Made by a program: the position numbers and the translations under genes. Below are positions 9,512 through 18,134 of a DNA stretch of 53,247 bases, piece by piece. Under the pieces are notes generated by a model. It saw nothing but the letters and a program-made list of their open reading frames with translations, made no database searches and was not told where the DNA came from. Every line of letters starts with the position of its first letter. Position 1 is the first letter of the stretch. Source of the DNA: Gilvimarinus gilvus (GTDB taxonomy: Bacteria > Pseudomonadota > Gammaproteobacteria > Pseudomonadales > Cellvibrionaceae); the NCBI RefSeq assembly GCF_030518155.1, contig NZ_JAULRU010000344.1, positions 1 through 53,247 on the forward strand. The letters run 5' to 3'.

Positions 9512-11707
9512 ATGTCTTATATTGATCAGGAGCGACCGCTAAAGATTGTAGGCGGTGGTCCTAAAAAAGTCCTCTATACCTTAAAGACCATTCATCGTAT
9601 TGGCCTATTGGATTCAGCTAAGGCGTTGAAAAGCCGAAATGCCTGCAAGGCCTGTGGCTTGGGCATGGGGGGGCAGCATGGCGGCATGACCAACGAGCTG
9701 GATGAGTTCCCCTCTGTATGCAACAAAAGTATTCAGGCTCAATCCACGGATATTCAGCCGCCGATCCCCGAAGCAATATTCGACCATGAGCTAAAAGACT
9801 TTAAAGAGTTGAGCGCTCATGAGCTTGAACACTTGGGGCGTCTTAACACTCCGCTGTACAAACCAAGTGGCAGTGATAAGTACCAGGTCGTTAGTTGGGA
9901 TGCCGCGTTAGATCTGGCTGCAAAACGCTTTACCAAAGCTGCGCCTGAACGCAGTTTCTTTTACTCATCCGGTCGCTCTTCTAACGAGGCTGGTTTTGTT
10001 CTGCAATTGTTGGCGAGGTTGTACGGTACTAACAACGTAAACAATTGTTCCTATTACTGTCATCAGGCGACTGGCGTTGGTTTGGGCAACAGCATAGGTA
10101 CCGGCACCGCCACGGTTACCCTAGAGGATTTACAACATACCGATTTGGTCTTTGTGATAGGCGCCAATCCTGCATCCAATCACCCCAGATTTATTCATCA
10201 GCTTAAAAATTGTCGCGATCGCGGTGGCAAAGTGATTGTGATTAATCCTGCCAAAGAGCCAGGGTTGGTGCGCTTTGCTGTACCCAAAAGTCCCAGGTCT
10301 ATGGTCAGAGGGGGCACCTGGATTGCCTCGACTTTTGTTCAGCCCAATATTGGTTCAGATTTAGCGGTGCTCAACGGCATTGCCAAGGCATTGCTAGAGA
10401 GCGGTCGGGAGTGTGGGGCGTTTATTGAAAAGCACACACAGGGTTTCGAGCAGTACGTTGAGCAGATTACCGCGCTTCAATGGCAGGATATTGTAGCCAC
10501 TTGCGGCCTCACGCGCAGCGATATGGAATCGATGGCAAACGATCTGGCAAACTCAAAGTGCGCGATATTTGCCTGGGGCATGGGAATTACCCATCACCTC
10601 AATGGCGTAGATAATGTTGAAGCCATTGCCAATCTTGCGTTGCTAAGTGGCATGTTGGGTAAGCCTGGTGCCGGTCTTTTGCCTTTACGCGGGCACAGCA
10701 ACGTGCAGGGAATTGGCAGCATTGGTGTCAAGCCGGTGTTGGCTGATGATGTATTGCGCGCTATGCAGGACACCTTCTCGGTGAGTTTACCTGCAGGGAG
10801 GGGTATGGATACTTTGGCATGTTTGAATGCCGCACACGCCTCGCAAATGGATGTTGCGCTGTTGATGGGGGGAAATTTATTCTCAGCAACGCCGGACCGT
10901 GATTTCGCCCGAAAAGCGTTGGATGCTATTGGTTGTAAAATCTACTTAACGACCACCTTGAATGAAGGTCATGTTAACGGTATTGAGTCCAGTGAGGCGA
11001 TTGTACTTCCGGTAACGGCGCGCGACGAAGAGCCGCAAAGTACTACGCAGGAATCCATGTTTAATTATGTCCGTCTCAGTGATGGCGGCATTAGGCGTTT
11101 AGACAATGTTCGTTCTGAAGTCGCTATTCTGGCAGAGCTGGGGCAACGGATATTAACCCGTGCGCCTTTCGATTTTTCTGCTTTTAAAGAGCATCAATGT
11201 GTCCGGGAAGCCATTGCAGCTTGTATTCCTGGCATGGAGCAGTTGGCGGAGATAGATACGACTAAACAAGAATTCAGTGTCGGGGGGCGAATAAAGCATA
11301 CGCCGGTTTTTTCTACCGAGTCTGGGCGCGCTACCTTCTTATTTCGTCATCGTGCGCAGTCGCAACGCAAGGACTTGCCCTACACTTTGGCGAGCATTCG
11401 AAGCGAAGGCCAGTTTAACTCGATTATTTATGAAGAATCTGACAGTTATCGTGGTGCTGAATCACGCTGGAGTGTATTACTTTCCCGACATGACTGTAAA
11501 ACACTAAAGCTTAAGCGTGGCGATCGCGTAACTGTTCGATCGGCCCGTGGAGAAATGGTTGGCTTGGCTGTGGTTCCATTTGACTTGCCCGCAGGTAATC
11601 TTCTGGCGTATTACCCTGAGGCTAATGTACTTATCGATACCGAGCACGATCCGCGTAGCAAAACGCCTGCATTTAAATCGGTACCGGTTAGCGTTGAGCC
11701 GGCGTAA
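9512..11707 (+). CDS. FdhF/YdeP-family molybdopterin oxidoreductase
   Basis: The 731-residue protein has the molybdopterin-oxidoreductase fold. A Cys pair (Cys45, Cys48 in ACKACGLGMGG) sits near the N-terminus. Cofactor-binding segments follow, for example FFYSSGRSSNEAG, VFVIGANPASNHPR and GMLGKPGAGLLPLRGHSNVQG. A C-terminal molybdopterin-dinucleotide-binding domain begins near residue 615 (LASIRSEGQFNSIIYE). This matches the E. coli YdeP type, a protein of poorly defined substrate linked to acid resistance there. It stands alone with no electron-transfer partner beside it, and its start has no strong ribosome site. FdhD-type sulfur transfer genes are not in the window. Confidence 0.9.
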   Translation: MSYIDQERPLKIVGGGPKKVLYTLKTIHRIGLLDSAKALKSRNACKACGLGMGGQHGGMTNELDEFPSVCNKSIQAQSTDIQPPIPEAIFDHELKDFKELSAHELEHLGRLNTPLYKPSGSDKYQVVSWDAALDLAAKRFTKAAPERSFFYSSGRSSNEAGFVLQLLARLYGTNNVNNCSYYCHQATGVGLGNSIGTGTATVTLEDLQHTDLVFVIGANPASNHPRFIHQLKNCRDRGGKVIVINPAKEPGLVRFAVPKSPRSMVRGGTWIASTFVQPNIGSDLAVLNGIAKALLESGRECGAFIEKHTQGFEQYVEQITALQWQDIVATCGLTRSDMESMANDLANSKCAIFAWGMGITHHLNGVDNVEAIANLALLSGMLGKPGAGLLPLRGHSNVQGIGSIGVKPVLADDVLRAMQDTFSVSLPAGRGMDTLACLNAAHASQMDVALLMGGNLFSATPDRDFARKALDAIGCKIYLTTTLNEGHVNGIESSEAIVLPVTARDEEPQSTTQESMFNYVRLSDGGIRRLDNVRSEVAILAELGQRILTRAPFDFSAFKEHQCVREAIAACIPGMEQLAEIDTTKQEFSVGGRIKHTPVFSTESGRATFLFRHRAQSQRKDLPYTLASIRSEGQFNSIIYEESDSYRGAESRWSVLLSRHDCKTLKLKRGDRVTVRSARGEMVGLAVVPFDLPAGNLLAYYPEANVLIDTEHDPRSKTPAFKSVPVSVEPA

Positions 11708-11739
11708 GATCTTTAGTATTGGTTTGCGGGCCGATTGGT

Positions 11740-13455
11740 TTACGAGACAATTGGTTTGATGCGCTTGTTGATTTTAGGTATGAGGTCCAGAGCATCGTTA
11801 AAGCGTTGGCTTTTCATGCAAAAAAACAAAGCGTTGGTGAAGCTCGCCAGCTCGATATTGACGGATTCCGTTGCGTTAAGTGTATTGTCTGCTAGTTCTC
11901 GCTGCTCTAAGGCCTGTTGAATTTTAGTCATTCCCTTCATATTGGCGGGGAAACTGCACCCCAACACATCTAAGCTCCATTGCCCCCAGTGCCAGGAAAT
12001 GGGTGTTTCGTCTTCACTTATTAGTAGGGTGTGAGGGTTGATTGTGGGGTTTTGCAAAGCCGTTGGCAAACTTGATAGTTGTTGCCGTAGAGAGCTTAGG
12101 TTCTCCAGTAAATAGACTACGTCTTCTCTATTCTGATCGCTGCAGGCTAACAGTAGAGGGCGAAGTAATTCTTCGTTGAGTTTTTGCCAAAGCAGTGGGT
12201 GTGAGCGCAAATAAGGTGCCGTAATTGAATTGTCGGGCTGAATAATCGCAAGGTGCTGATGAAAGATTTGCGATAACTCCAAAAATTTTGTTCTTTCTTC
12301 CAAAGGTATAAAGCCGGCCGGGACACCAAGCACATGGACGTGAAAGCCATGCTGAATGCTAGTGTTTAACAACTCCGGTGCGGGCAAATTAGACGCTGTT
12401 GGGCATGCCAGGAGCGTCGCTTCGTGGATGCTCTGAGATTCCCGGGTTTTATCAAATATCTTCACAATACAGCTATCGTCACGGCTTTCGCTGGTAACCC
12501 AAAAGGCAAAAATGTTGGGTGTGCCTGTCTGTAACCAGCGAATATCACTAATTGAATAATTTGCGCCCGGCCAGTCAGAATTATTGAGCGATTCCTCAAT
12601 CCACACGTTGCGGGTAGTCAACTCCAGTAGCGACCATATACCCTCGGAGGGCACGGGTATATGATTGAGTAAAACTTGATTGTGAAAGAATAGAGCAGAG
12701 ACCTTTTCTCTGTTGCTTGCAGTGTTTGCCAAATCGGCGATGCTGCTTACCAGTTTTCCTGTTGCTTGTCTGGTAAGAATGATGGTGGCAATCGTCAGAA
12801 TAATAGAGGGTGCTATAAAATACAGGTGATCGCAGACAATCAGAGCGAAAAGCAGTAAAAAACCAATATTGTTAATGTTCTGCAATGACTGCATCAATAG
12901 CTGGGGCTGCTGCAATTTTTGCGCTTGTGCCCTAAGGCCTGGAATGGCCGGGGCCACCAAGGTAATGGCGACAATAATAGCGATTGCGACAATGGGATAG
13001 GCGAACCCAAGAAAAATGAGAACCAGACATGTAAAGATGATGCCGGCCAGTGACGTCACAACTTTTTTATAGGTGTTGTTAGCGACCTGCTCTTGGTTTT
13101 CAAACAGCACGACTTTACCGGCTTGCTGAACAATGTCTCTAGCCGCTGAATTTACCAGATTGGTCGCGAGTTTCTCGCCCACTAAATAAATCACAAAGAA
13201 CACTACTGCCAAACCACTAAGCGATAGAATCAACGACTCCAGCGACCACTGCTGCAAAAAGTCTGGCATATAGCTGGGCATACGGTCGACACCGAGTAGC
13301 ATGACGACTTTAATCGGCAATAGCATACCGAGCATAAGCGCGGTTTGGGCTATTAACGTGAAAAGTATGGCTTGGCTGGAGCGAAACGGCGTCACCTGTA
13401 CCAGGCGAATTGTGAGCGCTACAAGCCAGCGCAATGTACTGGAGTGTTCAAGCAA
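11740..13455 (-). CDS. Polytopic membrane protein fused to a degenerate aminoglycoside-phosphotransferase-like domain
   Basis: In this 571-residue protein, residues about 25-265 contain about six hydrophobic helices arranged like an ABC-exporter transmembrane domain, but no nucleotide-binding domain follows. Residues about 310-500 resemble an APH/choline-kinase fold. A candidate lysine is Lys332 in CIVKIF, a possible HEATLLA helix follows, and the stretch INPHTLLISEDETPISWHWG matches the usual HGDxHxxNxLx...IDWG region. The catalytic HGD is replaced by NPTIN and the metal-binding Asp by His-Trp, so the domain is probably a pseudokinase. The assignment rests on eye alignment only. It is convergent with no clear partner gene. 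Confidence 0.55.
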   Translation of the reverse strand: MLEHSSTLRWLVALTIRLVQVTPFRSSQAILFTLIAQTALMLGMLLPIKVVMLLGVDRMPSYMPDFLQQWSLESLILSLSGLAVVFFVIYLVGEKLATNLVNSAARDIVQQAGKVVLFENQEQVANNTYKKVVTSLAGIIFTCLVLIFLGFAYPIVAIAIIVAITLVAPAIPGLRAQAQKLQQPQLLMQSLQNINNIGFLLLFALIVCDHLYFIAPSIILTIATIILTRQATGKLVSSIADLANTASNREKVSALFFHNQVLLNHIPVPSEGIWSLLELTTRNVWIEESLNNSDWPGANYSISDIRWLQTGTPNIFAFWVTSESRDDSCIVKIFDKTRESQSIHEATLLACPTASNLPAPELLNTSIQHGFHVHVLGVPAGFIPLEERTKFLELSQIFHQHLAIIQPDNSITAPYLRSHPLLWQKLNEELLRPLLLACSDQNREDVVYLLENLSSLRQQLSSLPTALQNPTINPHTLLISEDETPISWHWGQWSLDVLGCSFPANMKGMTKIQQALEQRELADNTLNATESVNIELASFTNALFFCMKSQRFNDALDLIPKINKRIKPIVS

Positions 13456-13522
13456 AAACAGTTTCCTCGGTCTGGTGGGTTGCGGGCAGTGTACCTAAGG
13501 CCGCAAACCTTGAGAAGTAGTG

Positions 13523-14722
13523 TTAAACGTGTTGCCCGCAGCAATAGCCGCTGGCCCAGGCCCACTGAAAATTATAGCCACCGAGCCGGCCTGTGACATC
13601 CAGCACTTCACCGATGAAGTACAGGCCCGGAGCTTTTTTCGCCTCAAAGGTTTTCGATGAGACGCCATTCGTATCTACCCCGCCGCGGGTTACCTCTGCA
13701 GTGCGGTAACCTTCGGTTCCGTTGGGTATCACCTGCCAGCGGTGTAGCGCAGAGGCGAGTTGTTCGATTTCATCTTTGCGCCATTGCGCCAGTTCTTTTT
13801 GCATAAGCCCAGTCAAACCCTGAAATTCGACCCACTGTTGGATAAAACGCTTGGGCAGGAAGTTCCCTAAAAGATTTGCCGGCAACGCTTTTTGCCCCTG
13901 CTGACGCCACTGCTGTGCTACGTTGGCGATGGATGCATTGGGCAGAAAGTCGATTTCCAGTGTGTCGCCCGGGTGCCAGTAGTTAGAAATTTGTAAGGCG
14001 GCGGGGCCGCTGAGGCCTTTGTGAGTAAATAACAGGCTCTCAGCAAACTCCTGTTGATTACTGGTCGCACGCACTGGCAATGACACGCCAGCCAGCGATT
14101 GGCAAAGTTTGAGCGCCTCACCTTTGAAGGTAAAGGGCACCAGTGACGCATTGCGAGCTTTGAGTTTTAGGCCAAATTGCTTGGCGATATCATAGCCAAA
14201 GCCCGTGGCGCCCATGGTGGGAATGGAAAGCCCGCCGGTCGCTATAACCAAAGACTGGCAGGCGAAGTTCCCCATAGAGGTGACCAGCTTATAGCGATGT
14301 CCCGCCTCTTGGGTGGTGACTACCGAGAGTATTTCACAGCGCGTTTGTATATCGGCATTGGCCTTGTCGCACTCAGCCAAAAGAATATTAAGGATGTCTT
14401 TGGCTTTATTATCGCAAAACAGTTGGCCTTGTGACTTCTCGTGGTAGGCAAGCTCATACTCACTGACCAGGGAAATAAAATCCCACTGGTTGTAGCGCGA
14501 GAGCGCCGACTTACAAAAGTGCGGGTTGTCGGACAGATAGTGTTCAGGGCCAACATCGTAATTGGTGAAGTTGCAGCGCCCCCCGCCTGACATCAGAATC
14601 TTTTTACCGACTTTATTGGCGTGGTCGAGGATAGCGACCGAACGGCCACGTTTGCCGGCGGTGGCCGCGCACATCAAGCCGGCGGCACCGGCGCCAATAA
14701 TAATACAGTCGTAGGTTTGCAT
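13523..14722 (-). CDS. YhiN/HI0933-family FAD-dependent oxidoreductase
   Basis: The 399-residue flavoprotein starts MQTYDCIIIGAGAAGLM, an N-terminal Rossmann motif (GxGxxG). The family signature MSGGGRCNFTN follows, then a second dinucleotide contact (LVIATGGLSIPTMGATGFGY), and it ends with GGYNFQWAWASGYCCG. I chose the ATG at 14722 rather than an upstream TTG because the FAD motif then sits at the normal distance. Family members (BaiN/YhiN-like) are soluble flavoproteins of mostly unknown substrate. It is a single gene with no operon partner visible. Confidence 0.93.
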   Translation of the reverse strand: MQTYDCIIIGAGAAGLMCAATAGKRGRSVAILDHANKVGKKILMSGGGRCNFTNYDVGPEHYLSDNPHFCKSALSRYNQWDFISLVSEYELAYHEKSQGQLFCDNKAKDILNILLAECDKANADIQTRCEILSVVTTQEAGHRYKLVTSMGNFACQSLVIATGGLSIPTMGATGFGYDIAKQFGLKLKARNASLVPFTFKGEALKLCQSLAGVSLPVRATSNQQEFAESLLFTHKGLSGPAALQISNYWHPGDTLEIDFLPNASIANVAQQWRQQGQKALPANLLGNFLPKRFIQQWVEFQGLTGLMQKELAQWRKDEIEQLASALHRWQVIPNGTEGYRTAEVTRGGVDTNGVSSKTFEAKKAPGLYFIGEVLDVTGRLGGYNFQWAWASGYCCGQHV

Positions 14723-14788
14723 GACTCTGCCCGCAGTGGGCCGATGTGCAGCCCCCAAGTAAAAGGGGGCATTATACGGGACAGGCGT

Positions 14789-16048
14789 TTAATGTGCTGC
14801 GTTAGCTAACGCCATATATTGCAGGTGCGGTTGCAGGGGGCCGTCGAAGCGCCCCACGCTATAGGTTGGATAGGTTTGGGTGACGGTAAGCTTTACCTCA
14901 GTGGCATCCAGCTTTTTGTAGGACACCGGTGAAAGGGCCATGGTGCCGTAGTGCTGAATGTTAGCAAAGGGGGCTGAGCCCTGAGCGAAAACATTAAAGC
15001 TATCGCCAACATCTACCCCATTGTTGGCGCCGGCTAGCAAATATACGTGCTGATCATAGGCCGAAACTTTTAACGGCGCCATAAACGGCTGGCAGTGCAC
15101 CTTGCGGCTGACATCGGCAACCGCTTGGTCAATGACCGTGCTGGCGGCCTGGCCGTAATCAGTTTGCCAGAAGCCCGGGCTGGCAAAACCGGTGCGGGCC
15201 GTGTATTTCGCGTCCCACAAGCCTTCGGCGCTGTAGGTTTTGTCGAATATGCGGGCCCCGGTCAGGCCGTCGTGCATCATTAAGCGAAAAGCAAATTGAC
15301 GTTCGCGTATATCGTCGCGGTCAGCGCCCACCCAGCCCTTGACGGTGCTGGTGACTCGGTTGGTCGAGCCCGAGAGCAAATTCTGGCGGTAGTAGCCGTT
15401 GGGATTGACCATCGACATATCCATTACAGTACCGGTAATCACGTACTGAGCTTGATATTGGTTGGCGACTTGCTGCACCGCATTAAACAATTCGTAGTGG
15501 TTGCTCATTAACCGATTGCTGCTGGACAGCAACAGCTCGGGCTGCGTTTGTACCTGCAGGTTATGGTTGGGATAGAGCCGCTCGGCCAGCGCCTGCGGCA
15601 GCGCGCTATCGACATTGCTCAAATCTCCCACCCGCGTGGTAGACGGACGCTCTTGATTAAACGCAGTGACTAGCAGCGATTTACTGTAGCGCCCCGGACA
15701 ACTGCCGGCGTCGGTCGCGGCTACTTCAGCTCTGATTTTAACGCGGTAAACCTCATGGTTATGGCTCTCACTGATGATGTCTAAGTTTTCAATGTGTCCT
15801 TGGGCACTGAGGTTAATGTCGTCGGCAACGGTAATACCCTGCTGTACCTGAGTGCGGCTGCTGACGGTGGCGCCGCTGTGCAGTAGTGCCTGGCGGGCCG
15901 CGTCAGCAATGGCTTTTTCGCGGGCGTCGGCTAAATCGCCTTTGATGGCACTTTTGCCCTCAGATACCACGCTTATGGCCAACGCCTGCGTCATTGTCAG
16001 GCTGAATACCAGCAGCAGGACTGCGGATCGAATCAGTGATGTGCCCAT
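14789..16048 (-). CDS. flgT: Flagellar assembly protein FlgT (H-ring component)
   Basis: The 419-residue protein has an N-terminal signal peptide (LLLVFSLTMTQALA). The FlgT N-terminal domain has the pattern SEGKSAIKGDLADAREKAIADAARQ. The middle domain (about 130-300) includes AQYVITGTVMDMS, and the C-terminal domain (about 310-419) includes VYLLAGANNGVDVGDSF. In Vibrio, FlgT builds the H ring around the basal body in the periplasm and helps MotX/MotY assemble. A lipoprotein of the FlgP type lies 14 bases upstream in the same direction, the same association as in vibrios. No other flagellar genes are in view. Confidence 0.88.
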   Translation of the reverse strand: MGTSLIRSAVLLLVFSLTMTQALAISVVSEGKSAIKGDLADAREKAIADAARQALLHSGATVSSRTQVQQGITVADDINLSAQGHIENLDIISESHNHEVYRVKIRAEVAATDAGSCPGRYSKSLLVTAFNQERPSTTRVGDLSNVDSALPQALAERLYPNHNLQVQTQPELLLSSSNRLMSNHYELFNAVQQVANQYQAQYVITGTVMDMSMVNPNGYYRQNLLSGSTNRVTSTVKGWVGADRDDIRERQFAFRLMMHDGLTGARIFDKTYSAEGLWDAKYTARTGFASPGFWQTDYGQAASTVIDQAVADVSRKVHCQPFMAPLKVSAYDQHVYLLAGANNGVDVGDSFNVFAQGSAPFANIQHYGTMALSPVSYKKLDATEVKLTVTQTYPTYSVGRFDGPLQPHLQYMALANAAH

Positions 16049-16062
16049 GTTTGCCTCCCGGA

Positions 16063-16647
16063 TTACTCCGCTGCGCCCATATCGATATTGCTATCGGTCG
16101 TGGTGCTGGTGCGCACCGCAGTGTGATATTCGTTGTTGTACTTACTGGTAGCAGGTTTGTATATGTACTGCGCTTCACGCGTGCTGGTAGCCGGGTGATA
16201 GTTAAACTGCTGAAAGAAACGTTCACCGAGTGTCAGCGCCAGAGTTGTCTCGTAATATCCGTCTTCGCTCAAGCGTTGCGAACTGATCCGGGCGTTTCGC
16301 AATATTTGCGTATTGAGCATCGCGCTCATCTCATCGAAATCGGTAAAGAAGTCGTCGACTCTGGTGTTCGATGCCACCTCAACCCCACGGATTCGTTCTG
16401 CCAGTGTTCGATATGCCTCCACTTCTGAGGCGCGCATCGCCATCAATTTTTGTTGCGGCAGGTTGCTGGCAAGCTCGGGGTTCATGGCACCGTAGCCTGT
16501 GGCGGTGATGGTGACGGGCTCAATGATTTCCTGGGTGTGGTATTCGCTGTCGGTGTCGCCACAAACGTGACAGTGAATGAGCTCACAGCCACTGAGAGAT
16601 AGCAGGCAGATGGCAAAAAGAGTACCGATAATATGGCGGCTTAACAT
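16063..16647 (-). CDS. flgP: LPP20-family lipoprotein, FlgP-like
   Basis: The 194-residue lipoprotein has a signal peptide ending in the lipobox LSLSGC. The LPP20/FlgP domain follows (ITATGYGAMN, then the helix LMAMRASEVEAYRTLAERIRGVEV and VASNTRVDDFFT). The ATG at 16647 is preferred over an in-frame start 11 codons upstream because it follows AGGGAAATCACC and leads directly into the signal peptide. A Cys/His-rich linker (CELIHCHVCG) after the lipid-attachment Cys is unusual. FlgP-like proteins are outer-membrane parts of sheathed or H-ring flagella. Pairing with flgT supports the call. Confidence 0.82.
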   Translation of the reverse strand: MLSRHIIGTLFAICLLSLSGCELIHCHVCGDTDSEYHTQEIIEPVTITATGYGAMNPELASNLPQQKLMAMRASEVEAYRTLAERIRGVEVASNTRVDDFFTDFDEMSAMLNTQILRNARISSQRLSEDGYYETTLALTLGERFFQQFNYHPATSTREAQYIYKPATSKYNNEYHTAVRTSTTTDSNIDMGAAE

Positions 16648-16830
16648 GGTGATTTCCCTGCACGTGGGCGCACGGCCCAAATTAAAGATAAAAAGTATTC
16701 ACATAGCAGGGTGTCGGCCGGGCGATGGAAATATTTAGCCGAATGATGAACCGGTGAGGTGAATGTGGCCTCTGGCGCCACCGATGTTAACCACAGCGGG
16801 CCATGGGCAGGCGCCAGTTACCGGATTGGC

Positions 16831-18027
16831 CTACCAGCTGGAGCCCGCTTGAATATAGAAGGCGGTTTCTTCTGGGCCGCGGGCGATATCCAGGCCCATG
16901 GTAAAGCCATAGCGCTTTGCCATCAGGTAGCGAAAACCCGCACCGATGCTACTGGCGTCGTCCGCGTCGCTGGTAAGCTCACTGACCGTCGCGGCGGTAT
17001 AGCCGACACCGGTAAAGCCTTTGAGATGCCAGCGAGGGGTAATCTTGTAAGTCGCCTCAATTTCGGTGGTTACTACCTGCTCATCTTGATAGCGTGCCTT
17101 GGCGATACCGCGCAGGTTTATGCCGGGTAGTACGTAGGGGGGTAATGGTGAGTTGCCCTTCGGCTCAACGCCTTCATAGCTGAGGCGCCAGCCGAAATTA
17201 AAGCTGTCGGATAGCTTCCAGTAATTTAAACCGCTCAGCTGATACTGGGTGTATTCCAAATCGCTGCCAATAGCGTCGTTAAAGTCAACGGCACGCACTT
17301 TGTAGTTGAATCCCGCCTCTGGGTTCATCGGGTTATCGCGCGAGTCATATTCCACAACCAGGCCCAGGCCCGAGGTGTTTTGACTCACGTCGAGGCGACT
17401 TTCCAGAAAATTTTCCAGCCTGTCGTTCAGCTCTTCATTGGGTAATCGGTCGATATCCAGCTCGTTGGCCAGGCTCATCTCCATGTGCTGATAGGTTTGA
17501 TAGGCGCCCACAAGCCAGTGGCTTTTACCGAGCCGAAACATAAGTGACTGTAAAATCGCCGGGCCTTTGATATTGAGCTCTATCGGACTGCTAAGACTCT
17601 GATTGGCAATGCTGTAGAAGTCGAGGTTCATATCCGGGTAACCAATACCGCCCTTATAGCGTACCGTATCACCGCGCCAAAACCCTATATGGCCAAGTCC
17701 GCCAAACTTACTGCCATTTTCAGTGGCGAAGCCGCCGGCAATTGTAATATTTTCGGGGATAATTCCGGCGCGATTTTTGTTTTTTTTCTGCGCTTCGGAC
17801 TCGTGAAAAAATATTCCCATAAGACCTATGCCATTACCGACAGCGGGCTCGGTAATAACGACGGGCACCGGCAAAAAGCCCAGCATCCGCTGGCTTAGAT
17901 ATTGACTGGCATCGAGCATGCCGTCTTCGGGGTCGATAAACTCATCGCTGATGGCGTGCGCACCCTGCGCCAAAGCGCCTAAAATTATAGCTGCACACTT
18001 AACGGTAAAACTCGTTTGACCAGACAT
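16831..18027 (-). CDS. BamA/TamA-family outer-membrane beta-barrel protein without POTRA domains
   Basis: The 398-residue protein has an N-terminal signal peptide (CAAIILGALAQGAHA), then a barrel-like domain with alternating strands throughout and a terminal aromatic residue (AGSSW). Segments such as VEYDSRDNPMNPEAGFNY and YVLPGINLRGIAKARYQDE match the Omp85 surface-antigen barrel, the second containing the lid-loop-like LRG motif. It is half the size of BamA and lacks POTRA repeats. I chose the second ATG (18027) because AGGGA then sits at a normal distance. Function unknown, possibly substrate translocation or surface display. Confidence 0.83.
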   Translation of the reverse strand: MSGQTSFTVKCAAIILGALAQGAHAISDEFIDPEDGMLDASQYLSQRMLGFLPVPVVITEPAVGNGIGLMGIFFHESEAQKKNKNRAGIIPENITIAGGFATENGSKFGGLGHIGFWRGDTVRYKGGIGYPDMNLDFYSIANQSLSSPIELNIKGPAILQSLMFRLGKSHWLVGAYQTYQHMEMSLANELDIDRLPNEELNDRLENFLESRLDVSQNTSGLGLVVEYDSRDNPMNPEAGFNYKVRAVDFNDAIGSDLEYTQYQLSGLNYWKLSDSFNFGWRLSYEGVEPKGNSPLPPYVLPGINLRGIAKARYQDEQVVTTEIEATYKITPRWHLKGFTGVGYTAATVSELTSDADDASSIGAGFRYLMAKRYGFTMGLDIARGPEETAFYIQAGSSW

Positions 18028-18134
18028 GCTCATTCCCTGCGTATTACATCAGTGGTCAGTCTAGCGAAAAAGTTCGCCGCTCGACAGGAAAATATGTAAA
18101 AGGGAGCTGGCCCCGTTGCCGGGGCCAATGAGTT

